Assembly: GCF_028369295.1 (NCBI RefSeq)
Contig: NZ_JAQMYP010000019.1
Span: forward strand, 62,001 to 126,000
Source of the DNA: Streptomyces sp. HD
GTDB lineage: Bacteria; Actinomycetota; Actinomycetes; Streptomycetales; Streptomycetaceae
DNA: 64,000 bases
Direction of reading: 5' to 3'
Below, in pieces: positions 34,567 through 42,596 of the stretch (position 1 is its first letter; each line of letters opens with the position of its first letter). The notes beneath the pieces were generated by a model. The model had not been told where the DNA came from. It saw only the letters and a program-made list of their open reading frames with translations, and did no database searches. A program made the position numbers and the translations under genes.

Positions 34567-35751
34567 ATGACCACCACGCCGAGCGGCGACCAGATCGTCC
34601 GCACCTTCACCGACTTCTTCCGCGAGCGCGGACACGAACTCATCACCGGCGGCACACTCCTGCCACCGCCCTCCGACCCGGTGCTGTTCACCACCTCGGG
34701 CATGCACCCGCTCACTCCCCACCTGGAAGGCCGTCCGCATCCACAGGGCCGGCGTCTGGTCAACGTCCAGCGCTGTCTGCGCACCAGCGACCTCGACGAG
34801 GTGGGCGACCCGACCCATCTGACGGTGTTCGAGATGCTCGGCTCCTGGTCCCTGGGCGACTACGACCATTCGCAGAGCCTGCGTTGGGGATACGAGCTGC
34901 TGCGCGACGGGTTCGGGGTCCCGTCGGACCGGATGTACGTCACCGTCTTCGGGGGCGACGACGAGTTCGGTCCCGACAGTGAATCCCTGTGCACCTGGCG
35001 GGAGTTGGGCCTGCCCGTCGAACCGACCCGTGACGAGAACTGGTGGTCCCACGGCCCCGTCGGCCTCTGCGGCCCCGATTCCGAGATCTTCGTCTGGACC
35101 GGCGCCCCGGGCACCCCACCTCAGGGCACTCCTACCACCGACCCCAGGTGGGTGGAGGTGTGGAACCACGTGAGCATGCGCCATCGCCGGCTCGGGGACG
35201 GCAGTCTGCAGCCCCTCCGGCAGCCCAATGTCGACACGGGCATGGGACTGGAGCGGCTCGTGACGGTTCTGCAGGGCCACGACTCCGTCTACGACAGCGA
35301 CCTGTTCGAGCCCTGGACGAGGATCCTGCCGCCGCTGTGGAACCTGGACGGCAGGTCACGGCGACTCGTCTGCGACCACCTGCGGTCCGCCGTCGTCGTG
35401 ATCGGCGACGGCGTACGGCCCTCCAACACCGGACGCGGCTACGTCCTGCGCCGGCTGATCCGCCGTGCCCTCACCACCCTGTGGCGCGACGACCCCTCAC
35501 GCACCCTCTCCGACCTGCCCGAGGAGGTCCTCGATCACACGCTGGACCACTTCCGCCAGCCCCGCGGGACAGGGCTGGTGCGCGAGGTGCTCCTGGACGA
35601 GGAACGACGGTTCGGCAGGCTCCTGGAACGGGGACGGCGTGTGCTCGGAAGGCCGGAGTTCGAGGGCCCGTTGAGCGACGAGGACTACCACTACCTCCAC
35701 GACACCCACGGCCTGCCGCGCGACCTGGTCACGACGCTGAGGACGCCTTGA
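34567..35751 (+). CDS. Alanyl-tRNA synthetase-like protein, catalytic domain only
   Basis: Protein of 394 residues, against ~880 for housekeeping AlaRS. Class II motifs are kept: FFRERGHELITGG, TTSGMHPLTPHL, the motif-2 region FEMLGSWSLGDY near 95, motif 3 in TGMGLERLVTVL near 225 and RGYVLRRLIRRA near 290. It ends just after the family segment DTHGLPRDLVTTL (normally DTYGFP). The whole editing domain and the C-Ala oligomerisation domain are absent, so a mischarged tRNA could not be corrected by this protein. Possible roles: stress- or drug-resistant paralogue, or an aminoacyl donor for tRNA-dependent biosynthesis. It is preceded by a leader peptide and hairpin and followed by a terminator. 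Confidence 0.82.
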   Translation: MTTTPSGDQIVRTFTDFFRERGHELITGGTLLPPPSDPVLFTTSGMHPLTPHLEGRPHPQGRRLVNVQRCLRTSDLDEVGDPTHLTVFEMLGSWSLGDYDHSQSLRWGYELLRDGFGVPSDRMYVTVFGGDDEFGPDSESLCTWRELGLPVEPTRDENWWSHGPVGLCGPDSEIFVWTGAPGTPPQGTPTTDPRWVEVWNHVSMRHRRLGDGSLQPLRQPNVDTGMGLERLVTVLQGHDSVYDSDLFEPWTRILPPLWNLDGRSRRLVCDHLRSAVVVIGDGVRPSNTGRGYVLRRLIRRALTTLWRDDPSRTLSDLPEEVLDHTLDHFRQPRGTGLVREVLLDEERRFGRLLERGRRVLGRPEFEGPLSDEDYHYLHDTHGLPRDLVTTLRTP

Positions 35752-35758
35752 TCATGGA

Positions 35759-35795
35759 GAAGGTCCAGGTCAGCCGACAGGTGGCCTGGACCTTC
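35759..35795 (+). terminator. Strong stem-loop after the AlaRS-like gene
   Basis: Perfect 11-bp inverted repeat GAAGGTCCAGG / CCTGGACCTTC with a 15-nt loop, starting 8 nt after the stop codon and lying before the end of the convergent SnoaL-like gene. Likely bidirectional terminator. Confidence 0.75.
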
Positions 35796-35808
35796 GGCCG
35801 ATCCTTTC

Positions 35809-36174
35809 CTACTCGTCCCATGCCTCGATCAAGATCTGCCGGGATATCTTGCCGTCGCGCAGCGTGATCATCGACTCGGACAGGACACGCACTCCGTCCG
35901 CGTACTCACAGGACTCGCTGTAGGCGGCGCGGTCCCCCTGGATGACGCACCCCTCCAGCTTGTGCGTCATGTCGCGGCTGTAGACGTCGAGGAGCATCTC
36001 GGCGATCTCGTTCCGGCCGTGCAGCACCTTGGGATGGCTGGGCTGGGCGTTGCGGTTCACGACGCGCAGTTCCGCGTCGTCCGTGTACAGCGACAGAAGT
36101 GTCTCCGGGGTTTGTCCTTCGATACCCCGGCGCAGTGTCTCGGTGTCGAACGAGGGGCTAGTGGCGGTGCCCAT
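35809..36174 (-). CDS. NTF2/SnoaL-like fold protein
   Basis: Protein of 121 residues with a near-ideal ribosome-binding site (GGAGGT 5 nt before the ATG). The pattern LLSLYTDDAELRVVN near 25-40 and a C-terminal strand set with MITLRDGKISRQILIEAWDE (20 residues) match SnoaL-like/ketosteroid-isomerase-like small proteins, which form a cone-shaped pocket. Such proteins may be cyclases, isomerases or ligand binders. No partner gene indicates a substrate. It is transcribed alone and convergent with the AlaRS-like gene. Confidence 0.7.
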   Translation of the reverse strand: MGTATSPSFDTETLRRGIEGQTPETLLSLYTDDAELRVVNRNAQPSHPKVLHGRNEIAEMLLDVYSRDMTHKLEGCVIQGDRAAYSESCEYADGVRVLSESMITLRDGKISRQILIEAWDE

Positions 36175-36348
36175 GGTGACCTCCTCCGAGGCCCGCGGCA
36201 GGACGAGAGACGGCCGCGAGAGCCTCTCCTGAAGAGCCTCCTCCGCCCCGCCGGACTCGGCAAGCGCAGTGGGGCCACTGGGCCTGACGGGTGAGCGCCG
36301 CCGGGCGGCCGTGTCCGGCGGTGGCCCGCCCGCGTTGCTGAAGGCATG

Positions 36349-36606
36349 ATGTCAACACGACGTATCGCAGCCGCCGTTGGTCTGGCCGCCGGTCTCACCG
36401 GCCTCGCCGCCCCGCTCGCGAACGCGCACCCCGCGGACACCCGGACCGCGGGCGCCCGGCTGAACCCGATCACCACGCTCGACCAGCTCGCCCAGACCGG
36501 TATCCCCGAGCAGCACAAGCACCGTGTCCCGCGGGTGTCGCAGCAGTTGGGCGGCCCGCTCAACCAGATCAAGGGGCTGGCTCCGGCGCCGCTCGGCCGC
36601 CGATAG
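36349..36606 (+). CDS. Small secreted protein
   Basis: About 85 residues. ATG codons at 36346 and 36349 are in frame. The second is better spaced from GAAGG. A clear signal peptide (AAAVGLAAGLTGLAAPLANAHA-like, cleaved near ANA) leaves a ~55-residue mature peptide, basic and with LDQLAQTGIPEQHKHRVP and QLGGPLNQIKGLAP. It has no Cys. Similar small secreted proteins of unknown role are common in Streptomyces. A very strong terminator follows directly. Confidence 0.6.
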   Translation: MSTRRIAAAVGLAAGLTGLAAPLANAHPADTRTAGARLNPITTLDQLAQTGIPEQHKHRVPRVSQQLGGPLNQIKGLAPAPLGRR

Positions 36607-36613
36607 ACCGCCG

Positions 36614-36661
36614 ACACACCGCAAGGGCCGCCCGGATCGTGCCGGGCGGCCCTTGGTGTGT
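36614..36661. terminator. Very strong bidirectional terminator
   Basis: Long stem: ACACACC, one bulged G, CAAGGGCCGCCCGG, loop ATCGTG, then CCGGGCGGCCCTTG and GTGTGT. The core arm is 14 perfect base pairs, about 20 in total. It separates the small secreted protein gene from the end of the convergent siderophore operon. Confidence 0.88.
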
Positions 36662-36680
36662 GCCGAGAGTGATGTGTTCC

Positions 36681-37892
36681 CTACCCGGCGGAGTCGGCGG
36701 CCGCCGAGAGGAAGTGGAATCCCGGCCTCGGGTGCATCAGGAAGTCGTGGTGGGAGATGTTCCACGCATAGGCGCCCGCGAGCGCGAACAGCACCCGGTC
36801 CCCGGCCCTGAGCCCGGCCGCCGGCACCCGGCGGGCCAGCACGTCCTTGGGGGTGCACAGCTGACCGGCCAGGGTGACCTGCTCGCCGGCCGCGGCCGGC
36901 CGCGGCCAGGGGTGCGGCCAGGCGTCGACCGGCAGCACGGAACAGGGCTGGTCGTGGCCCTTCGTCGCCGGGGTCCGCAGATGGTGGGTGCCGCCCCGCA
37001 CCACGGCGAACTCCTCGCCGTGGCTGTGCTTCACGTCCAGCACCTCGGTGGCGTACCAGCCGCAGTACGCCGTCAGCGCCCGGCCCGGCTCGATCCGCAG
37101 GGTCAGCCCCGGATGCTCCTCGGCCAGACGGGCCAGCCCGCGGCCGTACGCCGCCCAGTCGAAGCGGCGCTCCGGGGTTCCGTAGTCGACGTGCATACCG
37201 CCGCCGACGTTCACCTCGGCGAGTGGCACCCTCAGACCCGCCGCCCAGGCCACGATCGACTCCGCCACGGCGACCTGCTCGGCCGCCTCCAGGCCACTGG
37301 CCAAGTGGGCGTGGACGCCGCGCAGTTCGAGCTGCGGATACGTCCCGTCCGTGAGGGCGCGCACGACCTCGGCGGCCTGCGCCGGGTCCATGCCGAAGGG
37401 CGTCGGGCGACCTCCCATCGCCAGCGAGCTGCCCGCCAACGACCCGTCGGCCACCGGAAGGTTGACCCGCGGCAGCACCGCCACCCGCCGGCCCGGCGCC
37501 ACCCGACGCGCCGACTCGGCCAGCATGCGCAGCTCGTACGCGCTCTCCACGTGGAACCGCTCGACGCCGGTCTCCAGCGCGGCCGTCACCTCGTCCGGCG
37601 TCTTGCCGGGACCGCCGAAGGCGAGCGGACGGCCCGGCACCGCCTTGGCGACGTGGGCGAGTTCGCCACCCGAGGAGACCTCGTAGCCGTCGACGTACGG
37701 GCCGAGCGCGGCGAGGATCTCCGGCTCCGGATTGGCCTTCGCGGCGTAGTACAGCTCGACCCGTTCGGGGAGGGCGTCCCGCACGGCGGCGGCGTGGTCG
37801 CGCAGGGCCGCCAAGTCGTAGACGTACGCGGGGAGTTCGTTGGACGGCAGGGACAGGGCGCGCTCGCGGACCGCGGCAGTCGGCTCGGTCAT
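36681..37892 (-). CDS. PLP-dependent fold-III decarboxylase of the siderophore operon
   Basis: Protein of 403 residues of the ornithine/diaminopimelate/arginine decarboxylase (fold type III) family. The PLP Lys is in YYAAKANPE near residue 52. The phosphate-binding segment VNVGGGMHVDYG is near 225, the EPGRALTAYCGW segment near 275, and the AYAWNISHHDFL end resembles LysA/SbnH enzymes. In NIS siderophore pathways such enzymes decarboxylate an amino acid or a citryl-amino-acid intermediate (as SbnH does in staphyloferrin B) to give an amine for coupling. It is coupled to the upstream IucA/IucC gene (ATGA) and is last in the operon. Confidence 0.85.
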   Translation of the reverse strand: MTEPTAAVRERALSLPSNELPAYVYDLAALRDHAAAVRDALPERVELYYAAKANPEPEILAALGPYVDGYEVSSGGELAHVAKAVPGRPLAFGGPGKTPDEVTAALETGVERFHVESAYELRMLAESARRVAPGRRVAVLPRVNLPVADGSLAGSSLAMGGRPTPFGMDPAQAAEVVRALTDGTYPQLELRGVHAHLASGLEAAEQVAVAESIVAWAAGLRVPLAEVNVGGGMHVDYGTPERRFDWAAYGRGLARLAEEHPGLTLRIEPGRALTAYCGWYATEVLDVKHSHGEEFAVVRGGTHHLRTPATKGHDQPCSVLPVDAWPHPWPRPAAAGEQVTLAGQLCTPKDVLARRVPAAGLRAGDRVLFALAGAYAWNISHHDFLMHPRPGFHFLSAAADSAG

Positions 37893-39724
37893 CGGGCACC
37901 CCCGGTCGTGTCGCGCAGCACCTGGGCCCCGGCCGGGCCGCCCAGGACGTCCTCGGCGAGCGGGGAGGGCAGCTGGACGTACCCGGCTTCGCGGTCGGCC
38001 TTGCGTTCCCAGCGGGTGAGCAGGTTGGCCTTGGCGGGCAGCGGCACACCGGCGAGCAGGGCCGCCATCCGGGGCGGGCAGCCGAACCGCTCGCTGTACG
38101 ACTCAAGCGTGGTGCGCACCCGCGCCCAGAGCGCGGCCTCCGCGCCGGGGTGCAGGTCGGCGAGGGCGGCGAGCAACTCGGCCACGTGATTGACCAGCAG
38201 GCAGTAGACGACCCGGTCCCAGCCGCGCTGGGCGTCGTACGTCATCGGGCCCGCGACCTCGGGCGGCAGCGCGGCGAGCGTGTCGGCGTGGTGGTCGGGG
38301 ACCAGCTTGGTGCCCTCCAGGTCGCGGAAGAGGACCTGGGCGGGCCTGCCGTCGCCGTCGACGCAGATCAGGACGTTCTGCAGATGGGGTTCCAGGACCA
38401 GGCCGTGATCGAAGTACGCGGCGAGCACGGGCGGCAGCAGCAGGTCGAGGTACGCCGACCACCAGTCCAGGGCGCTCTGCTCGTCGGCGCCGTCGAGGAG
38501 ACGGGAGATGTGGGCGGCGCCGGTCGGGTACTCGTCGGCGACGGCGGCCGCCAGCAGGGGAGTGGTGCCCGGCGCGAGGCGCTGCGGCAGGCCCTCGCGG
38601 ACGATGACGCCGAAGCCCTCGAACAGCGCGCGGTCCGGCGTGCCGTCCGGGCCGGGGAGGGCCAGCGTGCGATAGGCGGGCTCGCGCAGCACCGCGCTGC
38701 CGGGGAAGCGGTCGGCCAGGTCGGCGAGGGCCGGGGCCAGGACCCGGGTGAGCGCGACGGCACCCGACAGTTCGTAACTGCTGTTCTTGCGCAGGCAGTT
38801 GGTGATCCGCACGTTCAGGCTGAACTTCAGGAAGCTCTCACCGTCGTACAGGGTGCGCACCGACGCGGTGGCGGCGAAGGGCCGCCCGCCCGGGCCGAGG
38901 TCGATGACGTCGCCGCGGCCGAGGGCGGCGCGCAGCAGGGGGTGCTCGCTGAGCGTCTCGTACTGCCAGGGGTGCGCGGGGAGCAGACGGTAGCCCTCGG
39001 GGACGTCCGTGCGCTGTCGGTCCAGTCCGTGCAGGGCCGTGGGGTCGGCGTGTTCCTCGGCGACGAGGTGGGCGCGCACGGCGAGGTGCCGCAGCGGGAA
39101 GGAGGCACCGACCTCCGGGGCGTACGCGGACCAGGCGCGCGGATCGCCGGTACGGGCCTTGGGCGTGGGGTGGAAGCGGTGGCCGAACAGGAGGGACTGC
39201 TCGGAGGAGAGGTAGGCGGAGAGCCGGTCGCCCGCGGCCGAGGCCGATGCCGACGACGAAGGCGAGGCCGGGTCCGAGGCCTCTCGCATCGCCGCCAGTG
39301 AGGTCGCCACGGCCTCGTGGCTGGACGCGATCTGCTCCAGGAACTCCTCGTTGCGCACGCCCGTCCGCAGCGACAGCTCGTCGTGCGTGTACTCGGCGAG
39401 GCGCCGCCAGTCCACCTCGGTCCAGTCGCCGTCGCGCTGTTCGCTCACCGGCCCGGTGAACCGGTGTGCCCCGAGCAGCGAGGTACGGCGCAGGGAGACA
39501 CGGAGCAGGACCCCGCGCCGCGGCAGGCGCAGCAGCAGTCGGCCGTCGGTGACCACGGTCTGGTGCTCGGGGCCGGACACCTCGCGCAGCAGGCAGTTGA
39601 GGAGGGTGTGGGCCACGGCCTCGTCGGCGGTGGGCAGCTTCGCGCGGGCGTTGCCCGTGCCGCCCTGCCCGGGCGGGGTGGAGAGCTTGGGGGCGCTGCC
39701 GAGCGAGTCGGTCAGGGAGGGCAT
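37889..39724 (-). CDS. IucA/IucC-family NIS siderophore synthetase, first
   Basis: Protein of 611 residues, normal family size. It has the N-terminal segment with LLNCLLREV, a nucleotide-binding region with LPAHPWQYE near 300, SVRTLYDGESFLKFSLNVRITN (residues near 340-362, SxRT and KLxxNxxITN-like motifs), and the C-terminal acceptor half with LEPHLQNVLI and LFRDLEGTKL. It adenylates a carboxylic acid such as citrate and forms an amide or ester with an amine or alcohol. The start (ATG 39724) overlaps the MFS stop by 1 nt (TGATG). Confidence 0.92.
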   Translation of the reverse strand: MPSLTDSLGSAPKLSTPPGQGGTGNARAKLPTADEAVAHTLLNCLLREVSGPEHQTVVTDGRLLLRLPRRGVLLRVSLRRTSLLGAHRFTGPVSEQRDGDWTEVDWRRLAEYTHDELSLRTGVRNEEFLEQIASSHEAVATSLAAMREASDPASPSSSASASAAGDRLSAYLSSEQSLLFGHRFHPTPKARTGDPRAWSAYAPEVGASFPLRHLAVRAHLVAEEHADPTALHGLDRQRTDVPEGYRLLPAHPWQYETLSEHPLLRAALGRGDVIDLGPGGRPFAATASVRTLYDGESFLKFSLNVRITNCLRKNSSYELSGAVALTRVLAPALADLADRFPGSAVLREPAYRTLALPGPDGTPDRALFEGFGVIVREGLPQRLAPGTTPLLAAAVADEYPTGAAHISRLLDGADEQSALDWWSAYLDLLLPPVLAAYFDHGLVLEPHLQNVLICVDGDGRPAQVLFRDLEGTKLVPDHHADTLAALPPEVAGPMTYDAQRGWDRVVYCLLVNHVAELLAALADLHPGAEAALWARVRTTLESYSERFGCPPRMAALLAGVPLPAKANLLTRWERKADREAGYVQLPSPLAEDVLGGPAGAQVLRDTTGGAR

Positions 39725-40920
39725 CAGCGGCTCCGGCGGGTGCGGTGGTTCAGTGTGGGGAGGAGGGTCGCGAACACGGTGACGGCGGCAGCGGCGCCAC
39801 CTATGAGCACGGGTGCGGCCGGCCCGAAGCGGGCGCTGCCCGCCGCCGCGGCCAGGCCGGCGGCGACCGCGCCGGCCTTGGAGAAGAATTCGAGCGAGCC
39901 GAACATGCCGCCCGGCGCACGGCCCCTGGCACAGTCGGCGGCCAGCACCGACAGACACACCAGGCCCAGGGTGAGTCCCACGCCCAGCAGCAGTCGTACG
40001 GCGATCAGCGAGGTCAGCGAACCGGCGACGCCGTGTCCGGCGAGCCCGAGCGCGATACAGGCGAAGCCGAGCGCGATCCCGGCCCGCGGCCGGTCCCGGA
40101 AGGCGGCGTGCACCGCCAGCGCCGCCACCAGATAGACCAGGTGGGGAAGGGCGAAGAGCACACCGGACAGTGCCGCCGAGGTCCCCGGGACCCGGTCGTC
40201 GACGAGCTGGATCAGGTACGGGAAGGAGATGACCGTGGAGAACACGAAGGCGAACTCCAGGGCGTACAGCACCCTCAGCGAGACCACCGGAACCACCTCG
40301 TCGACCGTCTCCGGCTCGGCCTGCGATCGCTCGACGGGCTCCGGTTCGGGCAGTGCCGCCAGCAGCAGGGCGGCCGTCAGCGGCAGTACGGCGAGCAGCG
40401 CGTACTGGCGGTGCGGGGACAGCCAGCCCGACAGCGAACCGACCACTATCGGTGCGACGACCAGCGCCGCCCGCGCACTGCCCTGCATCAGGGTGAGCGC
40501 CCTGGACAGCGCGGGGCCCTCCAGGGCGGCGCCCAGATAGCCGTTGGACGCGGCGAACGTGCCGCCCAGGATGCCCTGCAGCACCAGCGCCACCGTGAAC
40601 GTGGCCATCGAGTCCGCCCAGCCGGCGAGCAGGAAGGACACGGCGAGCCCCAACTGGGCGCGCAGCAGCAGCCGTTTACGGCCGAACCGGTCCGCGAGCC
40701 GCCCCCACAGCGGGGCGCCGAGCGCGCCGAACACGGTCGGCACGATGTAGAGCACCCCCGCCCAGCGGGCCTGGCGGTCGCCCAGCTCCGGCAGGATCTC
40801 GGTGAGATACGGCGGCAGCCCCAGCGCAGCGAACGACGCCACGAAGTAGCAGCCGGCCACCGCCTGCACCTGCCCGCGCCCGAATCCGGTGCGCGGTATG
40901 CGCAGCGCCTGTGCGCTCAT
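39724..40920 (-). CDS. MFS exporter, probably for the siderophore
   Basis: Protein of 398 residues with about 12 hydrophobic helices and the MFS loop motif GRLADRFGRKRLLLRAQ after helix 2. The start at 40920 overlaps the stop of the preceding synthetase (ATGA). The frame extends upstream inside that gene but is a shadow there. By position and by analogy with SfaA/SbnD exporters in staphyloferrin loci, it is expected to secrete the finished siderophore across the membrane. Confidence 0.88.
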   Translation of the reverse strand: MSAQALRIPRTGFGRGQVQAVAGCYFVASFAALGLPPYLTEILPELGDRQARWAGVLYIVPTVFGALGAPLWGRLADRFGRKRLLLRAQLGLAVSFLLAGWADSMATFTVALVLQGILGGTFAASNGYLGAALEGPALSRALTLMQGSARAALVVAPIVVGSLSGWLSPHRQYALLAVLPLTAALLLAALPEPEPVERSQAEPETVDEVVPVVSLRVLYALEFAFVFSTVISFPYLIQLVDDRVPGTSAALSGVLFALPHLVYLVAALAVHAAFRDRPRAGIALGFACIALGLAGHGVAGSLTSLIAVRLLLGVGLTLGLVCLSVLAADCARGRAPGGMFGSLEFFSKAGAVAAGLAAAAGSARFGPAAPVLIGGAAAAVTVFATLLPTLNHRTRRSR

Positions 40921-42596
40921 GCCGGACCACCGCCGGACAGCAGGTAGTTGGGGCCGGTCGTGTAGTGCTTGTTGATGTCGGCCGCGCCCGAGCGCTCCTT
41001 GGACAGCAGCGTCCCGGCCGTCACCATCGCCTTCACCGGCAGCCGCGGCGCCTCCAGGACACGGGCGCGCAGCACGGCTCCCGCGTCGCCGCCGAGCCGG
41101 TCCACCGCCTCCGACAGCCGGTCGCGGATCAGTTCCAGCAGGGCCGCGCGGTGCTTCGGCAGCCCGAACGCGTAGGACCCCGCACACAGATGGACGGTGA
41201 TGGTCGCGAACACGTCCGCCACCGCCCCGTCGTCCGTACCGAAGATCCGCGCGTCGTCGAAGCCCCAGGGCCCGGGCAGCACGGCGGCCAGCCGCTCGGT
41301 GTTGATACGCGGCCCGTCGTTGTCCTTGAACAGCAGCCGCAGCTCGCCCGGCCGCAGCACCAGCGAGATGTTCTGCTGGTGCGACTCCAGCGCGATGCCG
41401 TACCCGAACAGCGTGGTCTGCCAGTCGAACAGCAGCGTCAGACAGGCGTCCAGCAGCGCGAGCGGATCACCGCCGTGGAACCGGTCGGCCAACTGCTCCA
41501 CGACCAGCCGTCCGTCGGGGGCCTCGGCGAGGAGGGCCGCCAGCGGCACGACCGTCGCGTCGTCGAGCCCGGCCGGGTAGCGGCGGCACAGGACCGCCAG
41601 CAGCTCGTGACCGGCGTGTGCGTACGTCGTCTCGTCGGCATGCAGGATCGTGTCCCGGAAGCGGGGCTCACGGGCGATCACCGCCTCCAGCAGCCGCTGC
41701 CCTGCCGCGCCGTCGACCAGGGTGCCGGGCTTGACGGTGCGCTTGTTGCGCAGGCCCAACGTCGCGGTGGCGAGCGGCAGTTTGAGATGCAGGGTCGGAT
41801 CCGCGACCGTGGCGACGGTGCGCATCGACAGGGTCGGTATGACGTCCAGCCGCGTACCGTCGGCGAGTACGGAGCCGTCCGGGAGCCCGGCCTCGGACAG
41901 GGCCCCGACCGTCAACGGGTGGACGGGCAGGGCCACATGAGTGTCCCGCAACCCGTCCAGACCCAGCGTCGCGGGCGTGGGCCAGACCTCCGGGAGGGTG
42001 CCGGTCAGGGTGACCGTCTCCCGGGGCAGAGCGAGCCAGCGCAGCGCGAATCGCGGGTGGAACTCCGGTGCGTACGCCCGCAGTTGCTCCTCCGTCAGCC
42101 CGGATCGGCCGCGCGCGGTCGGGTAGACGGGGTGGTCGAGACGGGCGGCGAGGGTGTCGTACACCAGACTGCCGCCGACACCGGTCCCCGGCGCGAGCGG
42201 CTCCAGGACCTCCGCCCGCGTCGCCGCATGCAGCCGTACGGTGGCCAGCGTCTGCCGGCACTCCTCGGCGAAGGCGTCGTAGCCGTCCCGGTCCACGGGC
42301 TCGGCGAGCGCACGCAGCGCGCCGAGCACGGTGTCGTACGACGTCAGCTCGGTCCCGTCGGCCTCCCGCACGAGCAGCGGCAGCCGGGCGGCGTGCTCGC
42401 ACTGGTAGCCGTCGTCCTCGACGGGCAGCAGCAGCGCGTCGCCATCTGGCGTGGGCAGGCGCAGCCAGGCGCCGTCCGGGCGGTGCACCGGCGCGCTGCG
42501 GGTGCGCAGCCCGGCCACGTCCTCCCGCAACAGGGCGCTCAGCACACGGGTGAGCAGCTCCGCCTCGCAGGTGTCCGGCACGACGGCGGCGGTCAC
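40917..42596 (-). CDS. IucA/IucC-family NIS siderophore synthetase, second
   Basis: Protein of 559 residues with a GTG start overlapping the ATP-grasp stop (GTGA). Family motifs: LPVHPLTVG, PTLSMRTVA, LHLKLPLATATLGL, and the C-terminal ALESHQQNISLVL and LLFKDNDGPRIN. It is divergent from the other synthetase, so the two probably catalyse successive condensations on a citrate-like backbone. With the ATP-grasp protein, the locus has three potential amide-forming enzymes. Confidence 0.92.
   Translation of the reverse strand: MTAAVVPDTCEAELLTRVLSALLREDVAGLRTRSAPVHRPDGAWLRLPTPDGDALLLPVEDDGYQCEHAARLPLLVREADGTELTSYDTVLGALRALAEPVDRDGYDAFAEECRQTLATVRLHAATRAEVLEPLAPGTGVGGSLVYDTLAARLDHPVYPTARGRSGLTEEQLRAYAPEFHPRFALRWLALPRETVTLTGTLPEVWPTPATLGLDGLRDTHVALPVHPLTVGALSEAGLPDGSVLADGTRLDVIPTLSMRTVATVADPTLHLKLPLATATLGLRNKRTVKPGTLVDGAAGQRLLEAVIAREPRFRDTILHADETTYAHAGHELLAVLCRRYPAGLDDATVVPLAALLAEAPDGRLVVEQLADRFHGGDPLALLDACLTLLFDWQTTLFGYGIALESHQQNISLVLRPGELRLLFKDNDGPRINTERLAAVLPGPWGFDDARIFGTDDGAVADVFATITVHLCAGSYAFGLPKHRAALLELIRDRLSEAVDRLGGDAGAVLRARVLEAPRLPVKAMVTAGTLLSKERSGAADINKHYTTGPNYLLSGGGPA

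Noticed and set aside
34567..35751. Calling the gene the housekeeping alaS
   Set aside because: It lacks the editing and C-Ala domains and is less than half the normal length.
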